From Pseudomonas lutea (GTDB lineage Bacteria; Pseudomonadota; Gammaproteobacteria; Pseudomonadales; Pseudomonadaceae): 64,000 nucleotides of DNA. The DNA lies in assembly GCF_000759445.1 (NCBI RefSeq), contig NZ_JRMB01000001.1:930001-994000 (forward strand), in the 5' to 3' direction. Below the pieces are notes generated by a model. It was not told the origin of the DNA. It ran no database searches and saw only the letters and a list, made by a program, of their open reading frames with translations. Positions 52,647 to 61,625 of this stretch are shown piece after piece. The first letter of the stretch is position 1. The number at the start of each line of letters is the position of its first letter. The position numbers and the translations under genes are program-made.

Positions 52647-53802
52647 GGGAAAACACCTTGTCAGTCAAAAACCGCTCGCCGGCAAACACCCCGAGCTCGT
52701 CTGGCATCGCGCCGCCCATGACCCATGGCGCAATGCGCAGGGCGTGGGCGGCGGCCAGGGTCACACCGCTGTGGCAGGTCACGACGAAAGCGCCCGGGTG
52801 AGTGGCCGATTGCTGATAAATCGGAAAACCATCCGGGCTCATGACCCGGAGCGCGGCCCAGGCACGAATCAGGCGCACGTCACGCAGCAGCGGAAACGTC
52901 GCCACGCCGCGTCGGGCAATGGCCTCCAGCACGTGGGTCGAAGTGTTGTCATCGAAACCGACCTCCTCCATCGAATCGCCCAGCTGCACCGTGCCTTCGT
53001 CGGTCTGCCGTACGTTGATGGTCGGGTGATCGAGAAACGGCCGCACCCGCTCGCTGACCAGCACCTGGCCGCGATTCGGCGCCACCGGCGCATGCAGGCC
53101 CACTTGCCGGGCAAGCCCTGGGTTGCCCAAGCCAGCGGCGAGGACCACACGCGGCGCGACGAAGCGCTGACTGCCCGCGCTCACGCAAAACTCGCCCGCC
53201 GAGCCGTCGAGACGATCGACCTGCACTCCGTTGTAAAAGCGCGCACCTTTGTTTTGCGCCGAGGTATGCAGCGCCCGCAGCAGCTTCAACGGATTGACGT
53301 GCCCGTCTTGAGGCGTATAGCTGGCGCCGACGACGGTGGGCCCGATCAACGGCAGGCGCGCCTTGAGGTCAGCAGCGTCGAGCATCTGGAACGGGTAGTC
53401 GCCCAGCGCGTCCTGCAGCGTTTGCAGGCGCGACTGGCGTTCGAGCATCTCTTCGTCGCTGAAGCACATATGAAAGCCACCCGGCTGCCTGAGCTGCACG
53501 TCCACCCCGCTGTCGGCCATCAGCGCCTCGGCAAAGCCCGGCCAGCGCGTGGCCGACGAGCGTGTCCAGCGCGAGTAATCCGGCAGGTCGTGGCCTTTGC
53601 CCTGCACCCAGACCAACCCGAAATTACCCCGTGACGCGCGAAACGCGTCGTCGCCCTGATCGAGCACCACCGTGTCGGCGCCCTCTCGTGTCAGGCCGTA
53701 GGCCACCGCCGTGCCCACCAGCCCGCCACCGATCACGATCACGTCGGATTCGATGACGCCCGGTGCGCGATGCTGCGGGGCGTGTTGTGTGCTCTGGCTC
53801 AT
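52636..53802 (-). CDS. Second FAD-dependent oxidoreductase, DAO family
   Basis: 388 aa: VIVIGGGLVGTAVAYGLTRE at ~22-41, a substrate domain, and a C-terminal region with CHSGVTLAAAHALRIAPWV. It is a paralogue of the DAO protein at 49734, so the operon has two candidate catalytic beta subunits for one alpha and one gamma subunit. Its stop overlaps the [2Fe-2S] gene and its start overlaps the permease gene. Confidence 0.88.
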   Translation of the reverse strand: MSQSTQHAPQHRAPGVIESDVIVIGGGLVGTAVAYGLTREGADTVVLDQGDDAFRASRGNFGLVWVQGKGHDLPDYSRWTRSSATRWPGFAEALMADSGVDVQLRQPGGFHMCFSDEEMLERQSRLQTLQDALGDYPFQMLDAADLKARLPLIGPTVVGASYTPQDGHVNPLKLLRALHTSAQNKGARFYNGVQVDRLDGSAGEFCVSAGSQRFVAPRVVLAAGLGNPGLARQVGLHAPVAPNRGQVLVSERVRPFLDHPTINVRQTDEGTVQLGDSMEEVGFDDNTSTHVLEAIARRGVATFPLLRDVRLIRAWAALRVMSPDGFPIYQQSATHPGAFVVTCHSGVTLAAAHALRIAPWVMGGAMPDELGVFAGERFLTDKVFSHAH

Positions 53803-54596
53803 TTGCCTTCTCCAATCAACACCCGGTCCAATCCGACCATGCGGTCCAATATCAACATCAGCAGCAGCGTGCCGACGATCAGCACCGTCGACACTGCGGT
53901 GATCAACGGATCGATGGTCTGGGAAATCTGGTTGTACATGGCCACCGGCAACGTTGTGGTGCCGGGTGTGGCGACGAACACGGTCATGGTCAGTTCGTCA
54001 AAGCTTTGAATGAACGCCAGCATCCAGCCGCCGACCACGCCGGTGCGGATCCTCGGCAGCACCACGCGGTAAAACGCCGTCCAGCGGCTGGCGCCCAGCG
54101 ACAGCGCAGCCTGTTCAATGTCGCGCTCCAGGCCGATGGTCGAGGCCAGCGTCAGACGCAATGCGTAGGGCAGCACGACGATGACGTGGGTCAGGGTCAG
54201 CGCCCAGAACGAGCCGCCGATTTGCGCCAGGGAGAAGAAGCGCAGAAAGGCAATGCCGAGTACCACCGACGGAATCATCAACGGCGACAGCAGAAAGCCG
54301 GTTACCGCGCCCCGCCCGGGAAAGTCATAACGACTGATCGCCAGTGCAGCGGGAATCGCCAGCAGCGCGGCAATGGTCGCCGAGGCCAGGCCCAGCTTGA
54401 TCGACAGCGCGAAGGCATCGAGCATCTCCTGGTTGTCGGCCAGCGCCCTGAACCAGCGCAGCGACAAGCCCTCGATGGGCAGCGACAGGTAACCCTTGCT
54501 GGTGAACGCCATCGCCATCACCACCACCAGTGGTGCCACGATGAAGATCACGAACAGGGCATGGAACAGCAGCGAGAAAATTCCGTTCTTGTGCAT
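53799..54596 (-). CDS. ABC transporter permease (PotC-like)
   Basis: 265 aa with six hydrophobic segments and the EAA loop EQAALSLGASRWTAFYRVVL near 170. It belongs to the polyamine/opine branch of permeases and pairs with the next protein. Start overlaps nothing upstream (6-nt gap). Confidence 0.92.
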   Translation of the reverse strand: MHKNGIFSLLFHALFVIFIVAPLVVVMAMAFTSKGYLSLPIEGLSLRWFRALADNQEMLDAFALSIKLGLASATIAALLAIPAALAISRYDFPGRGAVTGFLLSPLMIPSVVLGIAFLRFFSLAQIGGSFWALTLTHVIVVLPYALRLTLASTIGLERDIEQAALSLGASRWTAFYRVVLPRIRTGVVGGWMLAFIQSFDELTMTVFVATPGTTTLPVAMYNQISQTIDPLITAVSTVLIVGTLLLMLILDRMVGLDRVLIGEGK

Positions 54597-54602
54597 GGTC
54601 GG

Positions 54603-55475
54603 CTACTCGAAAACTTGCTTGAAGCGGCGCTCGGCCAGCTTGCTGCAACCCAGAATGATGATCAGGTTGGCCAGCAGCAACAGCATCGCGATGGCCGCGC
54701 CGAGGGGCCAGTTGAGGGTGCCGAGGAACTCGTCGTAGGCGGCCGTGGCAACCACTTTGAGGCGTCGCCCACCGATGATCGCCGGGGTGGCAAAGGCAGA
54801 AGCTGCCAAGGCGAAGACGATGATCGAGCCGGACAGCACGCCGGGCATGATCTGCGGCAGGATGATGCGACGGAACACCGTCAGCCGAGACGCGCCGAGG
54901 GAGAGCCCCGCCCATTCCACCTGCAAGTCCAGGCGCTGCAATGTCGCCCACACCGCGATGACCATGAACGGCACCAGCACGTGGGTCAGCGCGATGATCA
55001 CTCCGACTTGGGTAAACAGCATTTTCACTGGTTGATCAGTGATGCCCAGGGCTTGCAGCGCATCGTTGATCAGGCCGTTGTTGCCCAGCAGGATGGCCCA
55101 GCCGAGGGTGCGCACCACCACTGAAATCAGCAGCGGGCCCAACACCACCAGCAAGAACAGCGAGCGCCAGCGCGGGGCCATGCGCGCAATAATGATGGTT
55201 TCCGGAATGCCCAGCAGTACGCACAGCAACGTGACCGCCAGGGCCATGCCACCTGTGCGCAGGAAGATCTCGTGGAAATAATCGTCCTTGAACACCTCAA
55301 CGTAGTTGCCGAGGCTGTAGGCAGGCATCACACCTTCGGTGTCCCTGAACAGGTTCAGCGAGAGCACGGCGGTCAGCAACAGCGGCGCCAACAGCAGCGC
55401 GACGAACACCAGCAGCGCCGGCCCGCTGAGCAGCCACGGCGCCACGCCCACCCGTTCGGCGTCATACGTGGCCAT
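54603..55475 (-). CDS. ABC transporter permease (PotB-like)
   Basis: 290 aa from the ATG at 55475 with GGGAGG upstream. Six membrane segments; EAA-type loop EWAGLSLGASRLTVFRRIIL near 205. Overlaps the ATPase gene by 14 nt. Confidence 0.92.
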   Translation of the reverse strand: MATYDAERVGVAPWLLSGPALLVFVALLLAPLLLTAVLSLNLFRDTEGVMPAYSLGNYVEVFKDDYFHEIFLRTGGMALAVTLLCVLLGIPETIIIARMAPRWRSLFLLVVLGPLLISVVVRTLGWAILLGNNGLINDALQALGITDQPVKMLFTQVGVIIALTHVLVPFMVIAVWATLQRLDLQVEWAGLSLGASRLTVFRRIILPQIMPGVLSGSIIVFALAASAFATPAIIGGRRLKVVATAAYDEFLGTLNWPLGAAIAMLLLLANLIIILGCSKLAERRFKQVFE

Positions 55476-56535
55476 GGGCGACCTCCCGATCCAGCAGACG
55501 CAGATCATCGTCCGCCCAGTCCAGCCCGACCTCGCTGCCCTCCTCCGGCGGCGGCGTGCCCAGGTTCGGCTGGGTCATGTGTACCAGCCCCAGACGGCTC
55601 TCCACCGCCATCAGCCAGAGATTGCCGAGGAACACCCGCAGCCTGACACGCCCCGCCAGACGCCCGCTGCCCACGGCCACCAGGCGGATTTTTTCCGGGC
55701 GGATGTAGACATTGACGTCATTGCCCAGCGCGCGGTCTTCGTGGGGCACGTGCATCAGGGTGTCCTGCACCTGCACATGGCAGCAGCGATCGTTGCGCAG
55801 CTGGACGGCGCCGGCGAACGCGTTGGTCTTGCCCAGAAACGCCGACGCGAACGGCGAATGCGGGCGCTCGTAGGCCTCGTACGGGGTGTCGATCTGCACG
55901 ATACGGCCCTTCTGCATCACCGCGATGCGGTCGCTCATGGTCATCGCTTCGACCTGATCGTGGGTCACCAGGATGGTGGTAATGCCCAGCTCGCGTTGAA
56001 TGGCCCGAAGCTCAATGTGCATCTCTTCGCGCAGCTTGGCGTCGAGGTTGGACATCGGCTCGTCGAGCAGCAGCAGGTTGGGACGGATCGCCAATGCCCT
56101 GGCAATCGCCACGCGCTGACGCTGCCCACCCGACAGGGCTTTGGGGTAACGCTCGCCCAGCCCGGCCAGGCGCACCAGTGCCAGCGCTTCGTCGACCCGC
56201 TTGCTGCGCTCGGCCTTGGGCACGCCGCGCATCTCCAGGCCGAAGCTGATGTTCTGTGCCACGGTCATGTGCGGGAACAGTGCGTAACTCTGAAAGACGA
56301 TGCCCAGGCCGCGCTGTTCCGGGCGCACGTGGGTGATGTCGCGGCCGTCGAGGACAATGCGGCCTTCGGTGGGCTGAACGAAGCCGGCAATCGATTGCAA
56401 TGTGGTGGTTTTGCCGCACCCGGACGGGCCGAGCAAGGCGATGAACTCGCCGTGGCGGACTTCCAGGTTCAAACCGTCAATGGCCCTGAACGAGCCGTAG
56501 GTCTTGACGATGCCTTCAAGGGTGAGAAATGCCAT
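55462..56535 (-). CDS. ABC transporter ATPase (PotA-like)
   Basis: 357 aa. Walker A GPSGCGKTTTLQ at ~36-47, signature LSGGQRQRVAIARAL at ~135, Walker B LLLLDEPMSNLDAKLR at ~155 and a C-terminal TOBE domain (~275-355). Energises uptake of the operon's substrate. Confidence 0.95.
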   Translation of the reverse strand: MAFLTLEGIVKTYGSFRAIDGLNLEVRHGEFIALLGPSGCGKTTTLQSIAGFVQPTEGRIVLDGRDITHVRPEQRGLGIVFQSYALFPHMTVAQNISFGLEMRGVPKAERSKRVDEALALVRLAGLGERYPKALSGGQRQRVAIARALAIRPNLLLLDEPMSNLDAKLREEMHIELRAIQRELGITTILVTHDQVEAMTMSDRIAVMQKGRIVQIDTPYEAYERPHSPFASAFLGKTNAFAGAVQLRNDRCCHVQVQDTLMHVPHEDRALGNDVNVYIRPEKIRLVAVGSGRLAGRVRLRVFLGNLWLMAVESRLGLVHMTQPNLGTPPPEEGSEVGLDWADDDLRLLDREVAHGHV

Positions 56536-56617
56536 GGGCGTGCCACGCAGGCGAACCTGCGTCTCCGGAAGGATGCTTGGAAAGATCGAATGAATGACCG
56601 CGACGATGGAACGACCG

Positions 56618-57694
56618 TTAGCGCTCGACGGTGCGGTTCCAGCGTGTGGTCCACTCGCCGCGCTGTTGGTTGATGGTGTCCCAATCCACCTTGATCAGCG
56701 CGTTGACCTTGTCCGGCCCGTACGGCATGCGGGCGGCAACATCGTCTGGCAGCTTGACGGTCTGATTCACCGGCGCGAAGCCATTCTCGCGGGCCTGGAT
56801 CTCCTGCACTTCAGGCGACAGCACATATTGAATGAACGCCTGGGCGAGTTCGGACTGCGCATTGGGGGTGACGCTGCAGGCAGCGACTTGCAGGGCGATG
56901 CCGCCTTCTTTGGGGTAAATGAATTTCAAGGGAAACCCGGTGCCCTGCAACGCCACGGCCCGACCGCTGCCGTACACCGCCATGACGATGTCGCCGTTCT
57001 GCATCATGCCGTCCATCTCGCCCGGCGCCGACACCCACGCCAGCACGTTAGGGCCGATTTCGTCTTTGAGCGCCTTGAAGCCAGGGTCGATGTTCTTCTC
57101 CCCGCCGCCTCGCAGCCGGGCCATCTCCACTAAGGTGTGCAAGCCGTAGGTGTTGGTCACCGGCGGCATGCCGAGCAGTTGTTTGAAGCGAGGATCGGTG
57201 AGGTTTTCCCAGGAATCCGGCGCTGCCCAGCCGCGCTTCTTGAACGCCTCTTCGTTGTAGCCGATGCCGGTCGCCACTACGCCAATACCGGTGGCTTCTG
57301 GGCTCAACCGTGCCAGCGGATAGAGATCCTTGTAGATGGGCGCGTCGGTGAGTTTTTCGCAGAGTCCCATCTGCAACGCCTGATACATCGGGCCGTCGTC
57401 CATCATCGCCACGTTGATTTGCTGCCGACCCTTCTGCGCCTGCAACTTGGCCAGGGTTTCCGTCGAATTGCCGGCGACGTACACCACCTTGACGTTGTGC
57501 TGTTTTTCAAACGCGGGGATGACACGGTTTTTGTACATCTGCTCGGTAGAGCCGCCAACACCGGCCACATACAGCGTGGTCTCGGCGAAGGCCGGCGTGC
57601 TGCTCAGGCCGGCCAGCGTCAGGGCAATGGCCACTGCGCTGCGATGGAAGGGACGAAACGGTCGTGCTGCGAGGGAATGATCAAGGCTTTTCAC
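56618..57694 (-). CDS. Periplasmic substrate-binding protein (PotD/opine-type)
   Basis: 358 aa with a signal peptide ending TPAFAETTLYVAG. The mature part is a PotD/Fe-type class II binding protein (FEKQHNVKVVYVAGNSTETL, GDIVMAVYGSGRAVALQGTG). It is the first gene of the transport operon. Known relatives bind polyamines, opines or amino-acid derivatives; the ligand cannot be read from the sequence. Confidence 0.9.
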   Translation of the reverse strand: MKSLDHSLAARPFRPFHRSAVAIALTLAGLSSTPAFAETTLYVAGVGGSTEQMYKNRVIPAFEKQHNVKVVYVAGNSTETLAKLQAQKGRQQINVAMMDDGPMYQALQMGLCEKLTDAPIYKDLYPLARLSPEATGIGVVATGIGYNEEAFKKRGWAAPDSWENLTDPRFKQLLGMPPVTNTYGLHTLVEMARLRGGGEKNIDPGFKALKDEIGPNVLAWVSAPGEMDGMMQNGDIVMAVYGSGRAVALQGTGFPLKFIYPKEGGIALQVAACSVTPNAQSELAQAFIQYVLSPEVQEIQARENGFAPVNQTVKLPDDVAARMPYGPDKVNALIKVDWDTINQQRGEWTTRWNRTVER

Positions 57695-57873
57695 AGACTA
57701 TCTCCGAAGTGCATGGGGCAGATCGAACAATGCGTCAGTCGCTTCGGCGTGACCCGAAGCCATGCATGCGCTGGGCATGCTCCCGGCGAAATCCGTCGCG
57801 GGGTGGCGCATCTTCATGTGCGCTATGGGTGGCTGGTTCGAGTATTGCGACAGCTCATCCATGTGGTCAAATA

Positions 57874-57883
57874 CGGATATCCG
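57874..57883. promoter_or_regulatory. CGGATATCCG palindrome in divergent promoter
   Basis: A 10-bp perfect palindrome lies 33 nt before the LysR start, in the 222-bp space between the binding-protein gene and the LysR gene. Possible LysR or repressor contact site. Confidence 0.35.
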
Positions 57884-57916
57884 CCTTAGTTATTCATATT
57901 TGATATGGAGCGCAGC

Positions 57917-58807
57917 ATGAACCTGAGACAGATCGAAGCCTTTCGCAGCGTCATGCGCCTGGGTTCCATGACCGCTGCCGCCGAGGTGTTGTTTACCTCG
58001 CAGCCGAACATCAGCCGATTGATTGCCCAGCTTGAGCTGAGCACCGGGTTGACCCTGTTCAAGCGCGCCGGCGTGCGGCTGATTCCGACTCAGGAGGGTC
58101 AGGCGTTCTTTCAGGAGGTGGAGCGGGCCTACGTCGGGCTGGACAGCCTCAAGCTGTCAGCAAAGAACATCCGCAATCTGGGCACGGGTCGTTTGCGGGT
58201 GGCGGCGGTGCCCTCGACGGGACTGAGCATGATCCCGCAGGTGCTGAAGACCTTTACCGAATCGCGCCCGGAGCTGACCGTGTCGCTGCATGTGAATTCC
58301 TCGCCCACCGTGGAGCAGTGGGTGAAGTCGCAGTTTTGCGACGTCGGTATCGTGGTGCATCCGGGCGATGTCGACAGCGATCAGATTGAGTTGCTCAGTG
58401 AAGTGGCGGCCGTTTGCGTGCTGCCTGCGGCGCATCCGCTGGCCCGCCGCAAACAGATCACCTTCACCGACCTGGAGGGTGAAACCTTTGTGTCGCTGTG
58501 CCACGGCGACGGCACGCGAGCGCTGGTGGACGGCTTGTTCGAACAGGCAGGCGTCGAACGGGTGATGACGGTGGAGGCGCAGTACAGCGCGATCAACTGC
58601 GAGATGGTGGCCCTGGGCATGGGCATCACCCTCGCCCACCCGCTGGTGGCCCGCGACTATCGGCACCGGGACATCGTCATCCGCCCGTTTGTGCCGCAAA
58701 TCCTGTTTCCCACCTACGTCATGTGGGCCTCGGCGCAGGCACGCACGAAGCTCTCCGAAGAATTCGTTGATACGCTGAAAACGTTCTACCGGAACATCGT
58801 TTTTTAG
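57917..58807 (+). CDS. LysR-family regulator of the amine/opine operon
   Basis: 296 aa from the ATG at 57917 (GGAG upstream). Winged helix MNLRQIEAFRSVMRLGSMTA and TSQPNISRLIAQLELSTGLT; effector domain from ~92. It resembles the NocR/OccR-type opine regulators in layout and is divergent from the transport operon, so it is the probable regulator. Confidence 0.92.
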   Translation: MNLRQIEAFRSVMRLGSMTAAAEVLFTSQPNISRLIAQLELSTGLTLFKRAGVRLIPTQEGQAFFQEVERAYVGLDSLKLSAKNIRNLGTGRLRVAAVPSTGLSMIPQVLKTFTESRPELTVSLHVNSSPTVEQWVKSQFCDVGIVVHPGDVDSDQIELLSEVAAVCVLPAAHPLARRKQITFTDLEGETFVSLCHGDGTRALVDGLFEQAGVERVMTVEAQYSAINCEMVALGMGITLAHPLVARDYRHRDIVIRPFVPQILFPTYVMWASAQARTKLSEEFVDTLKTFYRNIVF

Positions 58808-58865
58808 GGCTGAATGCGGCTGCATTGCGGCAGCGCCGCTGCTCGGTGATGCGACATATGCAGCA

Positions 58866-59010
58866 TGGTAGGACCGGCTTTAGCCGGGAAGAGGCCAGTG
58901 TGAGCGGCACATATTCAGCGGTGTGACATCCGGAGCCTTCCCGGCTAAAGCCAGTCCTACAGGGTGGCCGCATATCCATAGTGGGACCCGGCTTCAGCCG
59001 GGAAAAGGCC
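58866..59010. repeat. Second type of REP elements
   Basis: TGGTAGGACCGGCTTTAGCC with GGGAAGAGGC (58866-58895), an inverted copy at 58935-58961 and a third, diverged copy at 58981-59010. Core differs from the 28675 array, so two REP families occur in the window. Confidence 0.8.
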
Positions 59011-59046
59011 GGTGTGAGCACCCTCGAATGTGCGGGATGCCATTAC

Positions 59047-59080
59047 AAAAAAGGCCGTGACGCATTTCTGCGTCACGGCC
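59047..59080 (-). terminator. Rho-independent terminator of the PQQ dehydrogenase gene
   Basis: GGCCGTGACGC (59053-59063) and GCGTCACGGCC (59070-59080) form an 11-bp perfect stem with a six-base loop. Read on the minus strand it is followed by six T, 20 nt after the stop codon. Confidence 0.92.
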
Positions 59081-59100
59081 CGGGTTCAGCGCCTATCAGG

Positions 59101-61473
59101 TCAATCCAGACGGAACGCGATCACGCTGTCGCCTAAGGTGGTGCCGAGCGAGCCGTGTCCGCCGGCGGAGATGACGACGTATTGCTTGCCGTCACTGCCC
59201 ATATAGGTCGACGGCGTAGCCTGGCCGCCGGCCGGCAGTTCTTTCTCCCAGAGGACGGCACCGGTGTTGATGTCGTACGCGCGGATGAAGTTGTCTGCCG
59301 TGGCGCCGTGGAACACGATTCCGCCGGCGGTGACCAGCGGGCCACCGTGGGCGACCATGCCCATCGGGAAGCCGATCGGGAAGCGGCCCGGCAGGAACGT
59401 CGTCTTCAGGTTTTTGGTGGTGCCGGTGCGACGCATCCATTCGGTTTTGCCGGTGGTCAGGTCAACCCCGACCATACGGCCCCACGGCGGCGCGATGCAG
59501 GGCACGCCCAGCTCCGAGGCGAACTGCTTGATGCGAATCGCGTAGTCACCTTTGAAGTTCTCGTTCCAGTACGGCGTGCCGTCCTGGGTGAACAGCCGCT
59601 TCTCGGCGGTTTCCGGGGTGCGCTTGATCAGGTTGTAGGTATAGGCCAGACGCACCGGTGCGGCGATCAGTATCTGGCGATCCGGATCAACCGCCACCGA
59701 ACCCCAGTTGAACGCCCCGATGTTGCCCGGAAAAATCAGCGAGCCCTGTTCGGTGCTCGGCGTCCACGGATTGCCGTCATAGCGCAGCTTGTTGTAGGTG
59801 GTGCGGCAGGACATCTGATCGAACGGCGTCAGGCCCCACATCGATTTTTCGCTCAGCGGCTCCGGGATGAAGTTGATCTTGGAAACCGGCTGCGTCGGCG
59901 CGAAGTGCTCACCTGCCACGCCCCCCTCGGTCGACACCTTGACCTGATCAACCGGGATGATCGGAGCGCCGGTCAGCCGGTTCAGCACAAAGATGTTGCC
60001 CACTTTGGTTGGCAGAATCAGCGCGGGCTGCTTGTTGCCGTCCTTGCCAACGTCCATCAAGGTCGGTTGCGAAGGATTATCGCGGTCCCACAGGTCGTTG
60101 TTCGAGGACTGGAACTTCCACTTGAACGCACCGGTGGTGAGGTCCAGCGCCACCAGCGTGTCGCGGAATTTCTCAGTGTTGCTGTTCGGGTCACGGTTGA
60201 TGCCCAGTTCGTCCGGCGAGGCGTTGCCGAAGGGCACAAACACCAGGCCATTTTTCAAGTCGGCGCTCAATGTGCCCCACGCCACTGGCGTGTCTTGAGG
60301 GTAGGTCTGATCCGCCGCAATCGGCTGGGTCGCTTCCGGGTGCGCCGGGTCGAAATTCCACACCAGCTTGCCGGTCACCGCGTTGTAGGCGCGAATGACG
60401 CCCGACGGGTTGCCGTCATTGAAGCCGTTGTCCATCACCGAGCCGCCGACGATGACCAGGTCACCGGCAACGAGCGGCGCGGCGGTCTGCATCAGCGCGT
60501 GGGGACGAATCTCGCCCATGTTCGCACTGAGATCGACAACGCCATTGCTGCCAAAATCGGCGCACAGCTTGCCGGTGTCAGCGTCCAGCGCCACCAGCCT
60601 GGCGTCCGTCGTGGCAGTCAGAATGCGCTTGGCACACGCTGCAGGCGCTGCGTCGGCCGTGCTCGCTGCCGCAGCCGAGTAGTAGCTGACGCCGCGGCAC
60701 GTCTGATGCTGCTGCAGATACGAGCGGTTCTTCTCCGGCACCCACGTCCAGTCCGGCTTGCCGGTTTCCGGGTTGAGCGCGTGCACCTCGTTGTGCGCCG
60801 TGCAGACGTACACTCGGTTGTTGACCTTCAGCGGCGTGGCTTCAAAGGTGTACTCGCCCGCATCCTTGGCCGCATCGCGCAGGTCGCCGGTGTGGTATTC
60901 CCAGGCCACCGAGAGCTTTTTAACGTTGCCCGTGTTGATCTGATCGAGGCTGGAAAACCGCTGTCCGTTGCTGGTACCGCCGTAAGCCACCCAGTCATTG
61001 CCGGCTTCATCGCTGCTGCGAGTGGCCACAGGGTTTTCGATTTTGCCGGCGACCGGGTACGGGTCGTAGAACATCACCGCCAGGACGATCAGCATCATCA
61101 CGCCCACGGTGCCGCCCAGAAACGGATGAAAGCGGCGGCTGTCACCCGGCTGCTGCGCTTGATAAAGCGGGCGTACCACCCATGGCAACGCCAGCCACAA
61201 ACCCAGCAGTGCGAACAAGTCGCCGCGCGGAATCCACTGCCATTTGTCGAAGCCGACTTCGTACAGAATCCAGATCAGAATCCCCCACATCAACAGGGCA
61301 TAAACGGTCAGCGCGGATTTCTTCTTCAGAAACAGCAGCACCCCTGAGGCGAGTATTGCCAGCGCAATAATCGAATACGCCGCCGATCCCCCAACGGCCA
61401 CCAGTTGCGCGCCCATGTACAACAGGGCAATGGCAAATATCGCCATCACCACGCCAGTCACTCTCAAAATCAT
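59101..61473 (-). CDS. Membrane-bound PQQ-dependent dehydrogenase (glucose/quinate/shikimate type)
   Basis: 790 aa. Five membrane helices in the first ~135 residues anchor the protein and receive electrons for ubiquinone. The periplasmic part is an eight-bladed PQQ propeller (YGGTSNGQRFSSLDQINTGN, FKWKFQSSNNDLWDRDNPSQ, LPAGGQATPSTYMGSDGKQY). Length and layout equal Gcd/QuiA. Differences from E. coli Gcd in the last third and the absence of glucose genes leave quinate or shikimate as equally possible substrates. Confidence 0.9.
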   Translation of the reverse strand: MILRVTGVVMAIFAIALLYMGAQLVAVGGSAAYSIIALAILASGVLLFLKKKSALTVYALLMWGILIWILYEVGFDKWQWIPRGDLFALLGLWLALPWVVRPLYQAQQPGDSRRFHPFLGGTVGVMMLIVLAVMFYDPYPVAGKIENPVATRSSDEAGNDWVAYGGTSNGQRFSSLDQINTGNVKKLSVAWEYHTGDLRDAAKDAGEYTFEATPLKVNNRVYVCTAHNEVHALNPETGKPDWTWVPEKNRSYLQQHQTCRGVSYYSAAAASTADAAPAACAKRILTATTDARLVALDADTGKLCADFGSNGVVDLSANMGEIRPHALMQTAAPLVAGDLVIVGGSVMDNGFNDGNPSGVIRAYNAVTGKLVWNFDPAHPEATQPIAADQTYPQDTPVAWGTLSADLKNGLVFVPFGNASPDELGINRDPNSNTEKFRDTLVALDLTTGAFKWKFQSSNNDLWDRDNPSQPTLMDVGKDGNKQPALILPTKVGNIFVLNRLTGAPIIPVDQVKVSTEGGVAGEHFAPTQPVSKINFIPEPLSEKSMWGLTPFDQMSCRTTYNKLRYDGNPWTPSTEQGSLIFPGNIGAFNWGSVAVDPDRQILIAAPVRLAYTYNLIKRTPETAEKRLFTQDGTPYWNENFKGDYAIRIKQFASELGVPCIAPPWGRMVGVDLTTGKTEWMRRTGTTKNLKTTFLPGRFPIGFPMGMVAHGGPLVTAGGIVFHGATADNFIRAYDINTGAVLWEKELPAGGQATPSTYMGSDGKQYVVISAGGHGSLGTTLGDSVIAFRLD

Positions 61474-61625
61474 TGTTGTTGTTCCGTGTTGTCGCCCGTG
61501 TCAGAGCCCGAGTTGGAAGTGCGCGATGCCGGCGACGTACGTCGGCCCGTTACGCCACGTGTTCTCGGCCATATTAACGCCGACAGCGGTCAACCCGGAA
61601 CACTTTGTTACAGGCGCGCAAGCGT

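Noticed and set aside
53763..55124. 453-aa plus-strand frame rich in Gln, Arg and His
   Set aside because: Antisense of the two ABC permease genes; composition is typical of a shadow frame.
59155..61347. 730-aa plus-strand frame
   Set aside because: Antisense shadow of the PQQ dehydrogenase.
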